From: Lepidodermella squamata
Taxonomy: Eukaryota; Gastrotricha
DNA: 64,000 bases
Direction: 5' to 3'
Assembly (NCBI GenBank): GCA_047495785.1
Contig: JBLDXI010000049.1
Span: forward strand, 1-64,000
Shown here: positions 23,964 to 33,926 of the stretch, piece by piece
Position numbering within the stretch: position 1 is the stretch's first letter
Layout of the letters: the number at the start of each line of letters is the position of its first letter
Notes under the pieces: model-generated
What the model saw: the letters and a program-made list of their open reading frames with translations, nothing else
Database searches by the model: none
What the model was told of the DNA's origin: nothing
Made by a program: the position numbers and the translations under genes

Positions 23964-24368
23964 TTATTTCCCGCTGAATTTCTGGTCGTTTTGGTTGAAT
24001 GCTCGCAGGCTGTCCATTAGCGCCAGGGCGGTGAGTCGCTTTTCCATACGATCGGAAACATCGTCACTTTCATCGCCGTCGAAGCTGTCGAAATTAGTTT
24101 CGTAGGAGCGCTTGCGACGCGTTTCGAGGCTAGAATCGTCCGAATCTAGGTCAGCTGAGCGTTTTCGCGATTCACCGCTGAAATCATCCGAGCTGAACCG
24201 CTTTTCCCTGTATAGAAAGAAATATTAATTTTTTTTACATTGCACGAAATTTAAAACTTACGCGTCCTCGTCATCAACGGATTCTTCTTCAAAAATCGGA
24301 GCAGCGGCGGCGAAAACAGCAAGAGCTATAACGCCGAGGAGCAGAATTGCGATCTTTTTGCATGCCAT
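23964..24368 (-). CDS. Neuropeptide-like precursor with several KR sites
   Basis: Exons 24368-24262 and 24207-23964 join through a split Ala codon to 116 residues. A signal peptide (MACKKIAILLLGVIALAVFA) is followed by an acidic spacer and four basic cleavage sites: EKR, SRKR, TRRKR and MEKR. These would release FSSDDFSGES, SADLDSDDSSLET, SYETNFDSFDGDESDDVSD and a C-terminal peptide beginning LTALALMDSLRAF. The precursor ends FSGK, so after removal of Lys an amidated peptide is possible. A perfect CRE (TGACGTCA) lies 68 bp upstream. I do not recognise the mature peptides; the layout is that of a secreted neuropeptide precursor. Confidence 0.8.
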
Positions 24369-24435
24369 TTCAAGTAAAAATCAGTAAAAATTCGTAAACT
24401 TCTAGTAAAATTTTGCAATGTTCTGAATAAAGCGA

Positions 24436-24443
24436 TGACGTCA
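24436..24443. promoter_or_regulatory. CRE site TGACGTCA
   Basis: A perfect palindromic cAMP-response element 68 bp upstream of the start codon of the neuropeptide-like precursor. CREB sites of this kind are common in neuropeptide promoters. A single 8-bp site can occur by chance. Confidence 0.45.
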
Positions 24444-26804
24444 AGAGGCGTTAAAATCACAACTGACCTATAGCTACGCGAGATAAAACTACGAAAACAG
24501 CGCAAAATATTTGGTATAGCGATGAATATTTATATTTGCGAGTGATGCGCCATGGCACTAGCCGACGAGATTAAAAAGCGTCGAGTAGGCGGCGGTGCGC
24601 GCGTCGGCTGGTGGTCGGTGGTGGTGGTGGTGCGGATGACGAAAAAAGCGCCGTACTCTTGTTATTATTAATGTTTGGCGAAATTGCGCACAATTTCTTG
24701 ATTAATCCACCGCAATAAAAAAGTGCGCGCGATTTATTACCTGTGAGCGCGCGCAATAAAAAAAAAGCGCCGAAGAAGCGACCGGAAAAAACAATGAGTC
24801 AGTTTCATATTATCAGAAAGTATTGCGGACAAAAAGTCAAGAGAAAAATGATACCGGTAAGACTTCGGTCCCCCTTCATTCTTGACTTGCCTAAATGAAG
24901 TGCTAAATGATGCCTAATGGATTTAAATTCTTTGAAAAAACATAGAGAACGTATGATCAAGATACTTTTTTTTACTATTAAAATAGTTGCACCCTGCAGA
25001 CAGGCGGTTCGTAATTTTCATCGCCACCAGCTATTGGTGTCTGTTATTCCTATTTTAGAAGAAATGCTCAACTATTGTCACCTCGCAAATATGGAAAGTG
25101 GGAGACCACATTGTTTGTGAGCTCTCGCGATACTGATGATGTGTTGATGGTTGCCGTGCATCACAAGTGGGAGGACCCTCTAAAACGTTCGCGTCGCTTC
25201 CCCTCACACCTCACGCGGAACCCCGCAGCCCGCAGTCTCTATCGCGAAATTTCGCGTATTTATTATTCCCGATATTTACCTCGATTTTCGAATTTTGTTT
25301 GAAATTCTCAAAATGTCTGCGTCTTAGCTGCAATTATGCAAACATGCGTAATAAGTGTAATAAATTTTTCATTGCGAAAAATCTCATACGTCCCAACTTT
25401 CATCTTTGGCTAGATGACAGCAATGAGGAAAAGTTCACAGGGTATGCGCCTCTTGTACGTTGGCAATATCGCGCGATGTTGCCGCAGTTGACCCACATTT
25501 TTAAGAATTTTTTGCACGCGCCAGATGAATATATTTTATTTTATTGGCAATAAAATACATATCTCTTGGCACTACGTCTAGGCATTAGGAAGATTCACCA
25601 GCTGATGGGAAGAGTTCGAATAAGGGGGCTGAAGGCGTGGCGGATTTGAAAAATTACAAAATTATTGGGTGATGACTCGTCTTATAGCCAAGCTTTTACG
25701 AAACATTTCTTATACTACCCTCAAGATAGGGGCGGTAGCAATCATATAATTAGATTTAAATCATGAAAGTACGCTAAAAAAAACGTGGAATTCAAGAAGA
25801 GACAATTTTAATTTTGAAAATTGTTGGCACGTGCGATGAAACTTGACATCATAGGAGACATGGCGATTATGGTGAATTTGATTTATTTTAGGTAAAATTA
25901 ATCTGAGTAGGAGCACCGCCTACGTTCAAGGTTATACGCGATTTTATTTAATTTAAGAAAAATCCTGGGGATAACAACTCATATTGGACGTAAGAACGAA
26001 GGAAAGTTGGGAAAAGTCTCGTCGTTACGCTCGAACACTCGGTACCAAAATGTTTAAAATTGTCGAAAAATTGGGAAAAAATTCGCAATGTTCAGAATTA
26101 AGGCGGGTTTTAATTCATGAAAAACATCGATTTCCAAAGTTTTGGCACTATATTCGAAATTTCGCCTGCGTGCAATAAATAAAGGATGACTGTAGTCGCT
26201 AATCACAAAAATCATCGCATGATAAATAATTTATTGTAAATTTGAGATGATTCACAAAAAATGTGAAATTATTACTCCTCAGTTGTTTTGAAAAAAAATC
26301 GTCGGCGTTTAGCTTGAGGCGCTACTTACAGGCTTTATACATAAGGCTACGGACATTTCTTAATTATGAGATCGTAAAACCTAGATTAATCTGTGTCACA
26401 TGAATCCGGTTTACGGAAAGTCGGGGCACGTAACATTTTACTAGCGACTTGGAACCGCTAACGGAAATTGTTAGAAAACAGCCTGAATTTCCCGTTGATT
26501 CGGATTTCCCGGCAGGAGTTTCGCTGCACCGCAGATGGAGGGCGTTTCACTGAATTAAAAAAAATTAGCCAGTTGACTGATAAATTTCATTAACAAAAAT
26601 TTAATATTAAATTGTATGATCTTAGTTTATAGAAGAGTACCGAGACCTTGTCGTCTTCAAAGCGAACATTAATAAAAAGCAAGTGACGCAGATCTACGTC
26701 ACATGGCCCAAGGGCTTAGAGGGTATTTTCATCCGGCACTTTTGAAAAATAACTGTTACTTAGCAAAGTCAATACTAATAATCGAGTTTATTTTAAAAAC
26801 AGTA

Positions 26805-26988
26805 TACAGGGTGGCCGAAAAATTCCGCAAAGCGGGAATTCGTTGCGCATCAATTTAATGAGGAGTTTTAAGAAGTCGAAGAATTTCAAGCATTCTTTTG
26901 CCAATGGAACTCCTAAATTTCTTGAAAATCCTCATTAAAATGATGCGCATCGAATTCCCGCTTTGTGGAATTTTTTGGCCACCCTGTA
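26805..26988. mobile_element. 184-bp MITE with long terminal inverted repeats
   Basis: The ends TACAGGGTGGCCGAAAAA and TTTTTTGGCCACCCTGTA are inverted repeats that extend inward for about 60 bp (CGGGAATTCG, GCGCATCA, TTAATGAGGA and partners). Terminal TA suggests a TA target duplication, as for Tc1/mariner-type elements. It has no coding capacity. Confidence 0.85.
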
Positions 26989-27718
26989 GGTTCAATTTAG
27001 CTGCTTCGAATCTATATAATAGGGCATCCAACAACAAAGCAAAACCAATGCTACGCGATAAGCTAAAAATTGAAGAAATCACGATTTTTTTCAAATTCGC
27101 GTGCTCTTTTTTTGGATTTTTTTGCCGGTGACAGACACTTTTGAGTCACGAAGAAAATCGGAGGACTGGAAAATCCATAATTTTTTAATTAGCTCATATA
27201 TTCAGAACAGTGTTTACTATGTGAAATTTCAACTTGTGTCCTATGGGAATCAGATGACAGGATTCAGACTCCAGACTAATAGAGATCCAGAATATTAAGA
27301 TACAAGGCATTTTTGGACCATAGTCGAGCTATAGATCACTCTTAATTGGAAGCATCTAATTTTTGCTCAACATCCCCAACTGAATTTTAGTACGGTGTCT
27401 TACGCGGCATGATTATAATAGGACACTACTGTGTCATACAAGTCAGAAGGTTTGGGAACGAATGCATCTGTTGAAAAGTGTAATCGTGAGAGAAAAAAAC
27501 AATTTTGCGCCTATCAATCAGGTTTCAAACCTTCATCCGACTAAAATCTGTGATGTAAAAAGGTTGCGCAACTCATGGGTCATGGGGCACGCTTCAGATT
27601 CGGCTAAAAATCAACACTTTCAGTTGACTCTATCTCAGCTGAATTGAGGCGTTCTCTGGAAAATGAACATTCAACCGGTTGAGCTTTATTTCTAATATAG
27701 CGAATAGCTTTATTGAAA

Positions 27719-28117
27719 TCAAAGTTTTCGGTTTAAAATGTCCTGCTGCCTGTCTAATTTCAATTTGTGCTGAATCTTTAATTTGACGATGTCATTATTC
27801 AGAAGCCTGTTCCTACCAATGATGGCTCCCGGAACTGGCCTCGGATCTTGGATAACTGCGATCGGTTGATTGTTGATAGTACCATTAGTAGTGATAGTCG
27901 AATTGTTAGAATTTTCGAGAAATTTTGTGAATTTCGCCCGATTGCGCCACCAAGGATACATCACAACTTGCGTTATATACCTCCTTTTCCTGAAAAATTA
28001 TAAAAAATTGTAATTTATAGGTTTGTTTACAGAAAAAACTTACTCGATTTGATGCGACGGCTCGCAAAATATTGACGAGGCGATTAAGAAGAGCAAACAA
28101 ATCGTATGAATTTTCAT
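27719..28117 (-). CDS. Secreted peptide family B, gene B1
   Basis: Exons 28117-28044 and 27989-27719 join through a split Glu codon to 114 residues. A signal peptide (MKIHTICLLFLIASSIFC) is followed by a basic site and the family block KRRYITQVVMYPWW, which is shared with B2. The rest is basic and Asn-rich without cysteines. The start lies only 63 bp after the stop of A1 on the same strand, which suggests a two-gene operon with A1 first. The role is unknown; secretion and cleavage after the basic site are inferred. Confidence 0.7.
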
Positions 28118-28180
28118 TTTTTAAATATATCTACAAAATTATAAATCAAATTTTTAATTTTTGTCAAAACTGTTACTTTA

Positions 28181-28687
28181 TTATATTTTTTGCAGCTGTT
28201 TAATTTTAAGCAATTCAAACGCCCGAAGAAGAGCTGCTTTACTTTTGAGCCCTGTCTTGGCTACATTTTCAGCCGAGTTGTTCGGCCGAAGTAAGTTCAG
28301 CTTTACAGCGATTTTCCGAGGCTTGCCTCCACTGATCGATTGCACGAATTGGCTAGCATCGCCGGTTTTGGCTAGACTCGACAGATCCACGGCTTGATCG
28401 CTCGACCAGCGATGTGGAACCGCCCGGTATTTCCTCTTCCTTAAAATTCAAATGCTATTCATTTCAAAAATGTTGAGAAAAATCACTTACTCCAAGGCTA
28501 AACTTTCGCCCGAATAATCAGCGCTGAAATCGTTATTACTATGCTGGAAATTATTTTCGCCCGGTTTCACGATGCCATAATTTGAATATGCATAGTTATT
28601 CGGCCGAAATATATTTCCAAGACCGGCAGTCTTCAAAAAGCCGGCGCTTGGCTCGACTAAAGTGAAAATCAATATAAATGCCAGCAT
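28181..28687 (-). CDS. Secreted peptide family A, gene A1
   Basis: Exons 28687-28491 and 28439-28181 join to 151 residues. A signal peptide (MLAFILIFTLVEPSAG) comes first. Three blocks are shared with A2: SNYGIVKPGEN in exon 1, KRKYRAVPHRWSSDQ right after the splice junction, and LNLLRPNNSAEN near the end; A3 and A4 share them more loosely. The KRK site suggests processing. No cysteines are seen in the mature part. The minus-strand AATAAA overlaps the stop codon. B1 follows after 63 bp. I know of no named family with these blocks. Confidence 0.75.
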
Positions 28688-28752
28688 CACTTTGATTTCT
28701 CGAAAAAACTGAAAAGCTGAAATTTTGTTTGTCGCCGGTCAGCCTGAAGCTA

Positions 28753-28789
28753 GGGCGTTTTTATAGGCGGATGACACTAATAGGTGCAC
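28753..28789 (-). promoter_or_regulatory. Shared peptide-gene promoter, A1 copy
   Basis: On the minus strand, GTGCACCTATTAGTGTCATC is followed by a TATA-like CCTATAAAAACGCCC about 70 bp before the A1 start. Nearly the same pair of elements precedes A3 and A4. Confidence 0.6.
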
Positions 28790-28939
28790 CGTATTTTTTG
28801 CGATTAAATTATCATGATGATGTGACCTGGAAATTTTTCTCCCTCTGTGTGTGATTTTAATCGATAAAAAAAGCAGTTGTTTATAGGTCCGGGCAATTTT
28901 TACTACAACAGATATCATCAACATAAGATTTTAGACAGG

Positions 28940-29306
28940 TCAACTATGATGATTAATAATATTTTTTTTCATCGGCCGCTTTTTCGCTAAAACGATAGAT
29001 TGCTGGAAGGTGCTGGGCGAACCGACGCGTAGGCGGCCTTGTACCAAAGAAGCTCCTTTATTTTTCATCACCAGCTGGCTTAAATTAGCCTGAAATTTCG
29101 ACGACTCGGGTTGATCACCGGCGCCTCGCCACGGATACATTACAGCTTGAGTAATATAACGCCGTTTTCTATAATAATTATATAATTTTTTCAGATTTCC
29201 CGAAATTTTTCAAAATTTCTCACACAAAAGTTGGAATATGCGCCGACGAGTCGATGACCATTGCCGAGGCGAGAAAAGCAAAACAAAAATATTTGATCAA
29301 ATCCAT
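28940..29306 (-). CDS. Secreted peptide family B, gene B2
   Basis: Exons 29306-29224 and 29168-28940 join through a split Val codon to 103 residues. A signal peptide (MDLIKYFCFAFLASAMV) is followed by the family block KRRYITQAVMYPWRG just after the splice junction. A second basic cluster (AKKRPMKK) lies near the end. The start is 53 bp after the stop of A2 on the same strand, repeating the A1-B1 arrangement. The donor was chosen as GT|GTGAGA because it alone keeps the frame. Confidence 0.68.
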
Positions 29307-29359
29307 CGGTTAATTTTAAAATTATTCTAAAAATAAATCATAAAACGTAAATTATTTTT

Positions 29360-29983
29360 TTATTTGACTCGAACACTTGGAAAATATTGTCCCTTATTAG
29401 TGCGTGATGGATAGCGGCTATTCGGAGCTACCCAAATGGTTCTAGCCGAGTTCCGAGGACGAAGCAAGTTCAAGTCAGATTTCTCCTTCTGATTTATCCG
29501 ATGCTTCAAGCCGCCGCTGGGTGAAGCCGGGCGCTGCGAGGCATGCGAACCCAAAAATCGGTTTGAATTGCTTTTCTTGTTGTAATTGGCCAGGTCCATG
29601 CCTTGATCGCTCATCCAACGATGCGGGACATATTTTCGCTTCCTTAAATTTTCTTTCGAAGATCAATATATTGAAAAATTTACCTCATAATACGGTCTCC
29701 GGCCGGGACCGGTTTACTATGAAATAACAAGATTTCGGAATTTTTCGAGCATTATTTTCCAGATATTATCTTACTAGAACTGAGCGAATTCATTGCTGTG
29801 GAAATGCTCGTTAGATTCCTCACCCACCATTGATTGGAAGCTATTTTCACCCGGTTTAACGATGCCATAATTCGAGAATAAATATTTATTCGGGCCGAAT
29901 ATACTGTTAAAATTGCCGGCCTGCAAAAAACCGGCACTTTGCCCGGCTAAAGCGATTAACAATAAAATAGTAATTACGCTCAT
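29360..29983 (-). CDS. Secreted peptide family A, gene A2, three exons
   Basis: Exons 29983-29775, 29716-29684 and 29642-29360 join to 174 residues. A signal peptide (MSVITILLLIALAGQSAG) leads to SNYGIVKPGENSF, then a 33-bp extra exon (KPVPAGDRIM) absent from the other A genes, then KRKYVPHRWMSDQ and LNLLRPRNSA. An in-frame ATG 27 bp upstream exists, but the one chosen places the signal peptide at the N-terminus. B2 follows after 53 bp. Confidence 0.7.
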
Positions 29984-30464
29984 ATTCGACGCTTTTTTTA
30001 CAATGGCCAATACAATATTTAGAGGTCATAATTGAGATAATAATTAAAATGATTAATTTTTGAAAATAATTTCCCACGGGGATGATAGTTTGCATTTTAT
30101 TACCCTAGTGTATTCGACGCGACGCAATTTCACGCATTTCAGGTCAGTAAAGCCCGCGATATAATATAATATTGAGTGCTGAAAAATCGTGACTATTTTT
30201 CAGAGAGATAATTAGTGCACAATTATTTAATTGACCAGTTGACGGAACGTGGGCTTGCAAAAAATCATATTTGACATTTCGGAGGAAGCGTATATCAATA
30301 ATGGGAATAAATATCGTCTCATTAGTTGTTGTTTTAATATAAATTTCATCTACCTGGGATCGCCTATGTAAATTGTCCGCGCTATTTGTCCGCATTGCGT
30401 ATTTTCCCCTTGCCAAAACTGTTACGCCCGGCCGGTCCGGTGGCACTTGAAAAGTTTCACTGAA
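29984..30464. other. Intergenic gap upstream of A2
   Basis: No gene is supported here. A 100-residue open frame on the minus strand (30144-30446) lacks a signal peptide, splice support or a recognisable motif. Confidence 0.4.
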
Positions 30465-30565
30465 TCACATCCGGTTGGGATAGCACGCTATTTGCTATTT
30501 TTAAAACCGCAGCCACTTTTTGCCGGATATTTTGCGACGCTTGATGACCTCATTAAATTTATGAA
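30465..30565 (-). pseudogene. Decayed copy of the C1 second exon
   Basis: The minus-strand sequence aligns with the start of the second exon of C1 (41909-42358), matching around GTCATCAAGCGTCGC and onward. It is broken three ways: the acceptor ATAG reads ATAA, one extra base shifts the frame after the KRR site, and a Trp codon reads TAG. It is a degenerate relative. Confidence 0.65.
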
Positions 30566-30822
30566 TCACAAAAAAAATTGGAATAAAAATTGCGTGGAGG
30601 GCAGTGAAAAAATTTCCCACCAATGCGGACTTTTCTTATAATTCAGACCAATTTCAGCGGCTCGAACGGTTTTATCAGGTTGAACACCAGACTTCAACCA
30701 GGCTGTTGTCAATTTCGATAGATTATCAACATTAGGGTTCTGAAAAATTGAATTCAAAGAAAAAATATGCGAATTTTAAAAGAAAACGCTCAGCAATTAT
30801 TTGCTATTTTTTCGTCGGTTTA
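30566..30822. other. Short unassigned stretch between the C-like pseudogene and A3
   Basis: A minus-strand open segment (30566-30737) follows a TTTTTTCAG acceptor and reads NPNVDNLSKLTTAWLKSG and on. I cannot link it to a gene; it may be an exon remnant. Confidence 0.3.
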
Positions 30823-31325
30823 TTACATTTTACGTGGTTGCCTAATTCTAAGCAGTTCGAATGCTCTAAGAACCGCTTTATTTTTACACGGCGTATTACG
30901 TCCTGTTGTAGCTACGTTTTCAACCGAGTTCTTCGGTCGAAGTAAGTTCAGCATAACAGGTACTCCTATTCTTCGAGGATTGCCACCATTGCTGGTTGAA
31001 GATGATATCGAATGCACGAATTGGTTCGCATCGCCGGACTTGGCTTGCCTCGACAGATCAACCGCTTGATCGCTAGACCAGCGATGCGGAACCGCTCGAT
31101 ATTTTCTTTTCCTTAAAAATCAAATGCGATTAATTTCTGAAAAATTTCGAGGAAAATCACTTACTTTAAGACATAGCTTTCGGGCGACTGATCAACGCTG
31201 GGTTGGAATTCTATGAGAAAACTTTCACCCGATTTAATGATGTCGTAACTGCCAGGAAAATCGCCAGTCTTTGAAAGACCGGCGCTTCGCTCGGCAAAAG
31301 CGAAGATTAAAATGAACGCTAGCAT
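30823..31325 (-). CDS. Secreted peptide family A, gene A3
   Basis: Exons 31325-31165 and 31111-30823 join to 149 residues. A signal peptide (MLAFILIFAFAERSAG) is followed by a shortened exon 1 (YDIIKSGES replaces YGIVKPGEN), KRKYRAVPHRWSSDQ at the junction and LNLLRPKNSVEN near the end. It is closest to A4, including the flanking DNA. An upstream ATG at 31358 is in frame; I chose 31325 by analogy with A1 and A4. No B gene follows it. Confidence 0.75.
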
Positions 31326-31393
31326 AATTTTGATTTCTCGAAATACCAAGCTGAACATATTTCAGGATCGTTGACGGCGGTCAGCGAGGCCGG

Positions 31394-31435
31394 GCGTTTA
31401 TATCGGCTAGCAGCGGATGACACTCATAAGTGCAC
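31394..31435 (-). promoter_or_regulatory. Shared peptide-gene promoter, A3 copy
   Basis: Minus-strand GTGCACTTATGAGTGTCATC, then a TATA-like element (complement of GCGTTTATATCGG), about 70-110 bp before the A3 start. Matching elements precede A1 and A4. Confidence 0.6.
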
Positions 31436-31760
31436 AAATACTTTGCTGCAAAATTGAGTGCAAAAAAAATTAATTAAAACCGATGCTATTTTAAATTAAT
31501 GCATATTTAATTAATTGACCAGTTGAGGGGAGGTGGGTTATTGGACGAAATTATGTTTTACATTTGGTAAAAGCGTAGGAATAATAATGTTTTTTTCTGT
31601 TTAAATGCCTTGCCACTGTAAAAAGAAACATGCTTTTTGACCCGTTTTATAGGTATTCCCTCGATATTATGGTGGCATAATAAATGATTTGCATTGTAAT
31701 TTAATTAAGGTAACCCGTCACCTGAACGGGGTCATAGTCTCATGCCTTTGTAAACAGATA
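31436..31760. repeat. Duplicated upstream flank of A3 (matches flank of A4)
   Basis: Blocks such as AATAATAATGTTTTT, TTTTTGACCCGTTTT and ATTCCCTCGATATTATGGTG recur in the same order at 36381-36690 upstream of A4. The duplication unit therefore included gene plus promoter. Confidence 0.7.
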
Positions 31761-31955
31761 ATAAGCGCGATAATTAGCATCATAATTGATACAAAATCAA
31801 ACTGTTGCTATGGTGGGGATGATTAACTATCTCGGTAGGAATCTTCAAGAAACGATAAAAACAAGTTGATTAGAGAAATAACCGCTTCGGAGACACCCGC
31901 TTTTAACGCAAGTGAGCGCGCGCGAGGCCGTTCGTAGTTCCGTCATGTTGAACTT

Positions 31956-32165
31956 CCTTACTAAGGGTGCCTTAGTAAGCAATCGGGACGTTCATCCTTG
32001 CTACGCTTAGTAAGGATTGCCCATACTTACTGCCGCCGCATGCTTACTAAGGAAACCCTTACTAAGGATAGCCTTTACTTCATTAAGGTGACCCTTACTA
32101 AGGGTAGCTTACTAAAGAAGCCCTTACTAAGGATAGCTGGCTTAGTAAGGAGACCATTACTAAGG
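31956..32165. repeat. Array of the decamer CTTACTAAGG in both orientations
   Basis: About twelve copies or near-copies of CTTACTAAGG or its reverse complement CCTTAGTAAG are spaced roughly 15-20 bp apart. Mixed orientation makes many small hairpins possible. It is not a simple head-to-tail tandem repeat and has no CRISPR-like spacer regularity. Confidence 0.8.
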
Positions 32166-33041
32166 ATGAAGGAGAGTTAAGCAATATCATTCGCGCGCGC
32201 GTTCGATCGATTTGCGTCGACAGAGAATTGAGCGATCCATATGCTCGCAATTGAGCTGTTCCAACGTTGGCAACTCGACCAGTGTCGCTTCGCAACAGTT
32301 CAGAAAAGATTCAGGTTTCGAAGTGATTTCAAACCTGTCCGTCCTATGAAGTCCCCAGGGCCTGCCGCTCAGATCAAGGCTCAAAGCTTCTTCGGCCGAG
32401 TGTTCGGGTAACAATTCTTGACGTAGTGATCATTGGCCGTTAGCGATCTATAGACCGCATTGAACCTGGTCATGGGACGCATCCTACCTGCTCAGGTATA
32501 AGCCTCTTTACCTGTTTTTTTCGATCCACACCTGTCCAGGTGATGCCGATGGAAAAATAAAAGGCACCATCGCAATCAGCGCCATTTGTTACGTTATATA
32601 ACAAATCTTCACAGCTGTCAGATATAACAAATGGGGTCCCAAATCCATGCACCCTTTTTACATGGTAAAAACTGAAATTAGCAGCAAAAGTTGGCAGCAC
32701 GCCAACGGAAGGTGATGCAAATGTAATTTTTGTTTCTATCAACTAGCATTGGTCCATAACAAATAATGAGACTTCTCGGAGTATTGGAAGTTAGTGCTGA
32801 TGAAAACCCGCTGCTAGGTTCCGTTAGGTATCTATAGCTGCCATTGTCCATTTTCCATGCAAGTAACCCTTGTTTTCAGTAACATGTTTGGGTTTCGGAT
32901 AAAATAAGACATTGATCAGATTGGCCAGCCACGCCTTTATTTTCGATAACAACTTTATCTATCTTTATCAAGTCTTGTAATGCTTTGGCGAATATTGACT
33001 CATCCAATTGAGAGTGATTGTTTGATACCAACATTGTGAAT

Positions 33042-33131
33042 CGTTCGTGGCGCGGAAGAAACAGCACTTCAAGTGCTAATGATAGGATATTTTTTTGCTT
33101 GAAGTGCTGCGGTTCTTCCGCGCCACGAACG
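33042..33131. other. Long near-perfect hairpin (miRNA-precursor-like)
   Basis: The arm CGTTCGTGGCGCGGAAGAA plus CAGCACTTCAAG pairs with the partner ending at 33131, with only a small bulge and a loop of about 25 bases. Arm length near 33 bp fits a small-RNA precursor or a tiny foldback element. Expression is unknown. Confidence 0.6.
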
Positions 33132-33926
33132 TGATGATATTCGTAAAATTCAATTTTACATGAAAATTCTGGAGATGAACCCCAACATAACGACGATGCA
33201 TCCATTTATGTATTTGGCGATGTTTACGAACACACGTGTTCCTGCCTTGGGCCTATAGTGGGCCCCAAGGCCTACCATGGGCCCAAGGACTTTTGACTGG
33301 GACGTATCGAATATCGCTCTGCACCTTCGCCTGTACTTTGCGTGTCGTGGTTGCGCGCTTTTAATTTAGCTGGACATTTTTTTGAACTCATGCTATAAAC
33401 CGCGGACTTTTATTTATCCTAGACATTGCGAAACGTACGAGAGATGAAATATTACCTTTGATTGGCTGGCGACATGCGTAGATCAGATTATCAGCGTGAA
33501 AAGCCTAGAACGGTCATTTGCACTATCTACATCGTAGTAGACACGAGGTCGAAGTGCTGGTATTAATGATGGTCGATTTGGGCTGACAATTCAGTAAAGT
33601 AAGCCTGTATAATTGAGCATTTATCAGTGGCAATGGATCGATAATATGCGCGTTCTAGTTGCTGAGCTGTCGGGGATCTACGTTAATGGGACGTCTGGCT
33701 AGCTGTCGCGGTGCTAAAAACAGCGGTACAACTAGTATTTATTTATAGACATAATCCCGTACACCGTACAGGTGTACTTATTTCAAAGTGTTATGAAATT
33801 TTACACTTCGGCGACTGCATGCACAAAGAGGAAGTTTAACAAAATTCGTCCAAAATTATTTGGATATAAAAACAGCACTTCCCAGATCATTTTTGGTAGC
33901 ATTTCTTCTCTCTCAGTCGAAAAAGA

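Larger units (their letters stand above)
24369..27718. other. Intergenic region
   Basis: Apart from the CRE site and the small MITE at 26805-26988 I see no convincing gene. Short open frames here lack splice or signal-peptide support. Confidence 0.45.
31761..33926. other. Gene-poor stretch with repeat array and hairpins
   Basis: Besides the decamer array (31956-32165) and the hairpin (33042-33131), two minus-strand open frames (32470-32742 and 32876-33205) lack splice or homology support. Short palindromes also occur near 32575-32640 and 33245-33275 (GCCTTGGGCC and partner). Confidence 0.4.

Noticed and set aside
30144-30446. 100-codon minus-strand frame near gene A2
   Set aside because: No signal peptide, no conserved block and no clear splice sites.
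31956-32165. CRISPR-like repeat array
   Set aside because: The repeat is 10 bp, occurs in both orientations, and the spacers are irregular; the genome is eukaryotic.
32470-33205. Two minus-strand open frames of 90 and 109 codons
   Set aside because: Neither has a convincing start, signal peptide or splice partner, and the second overlaps the long hairpin.
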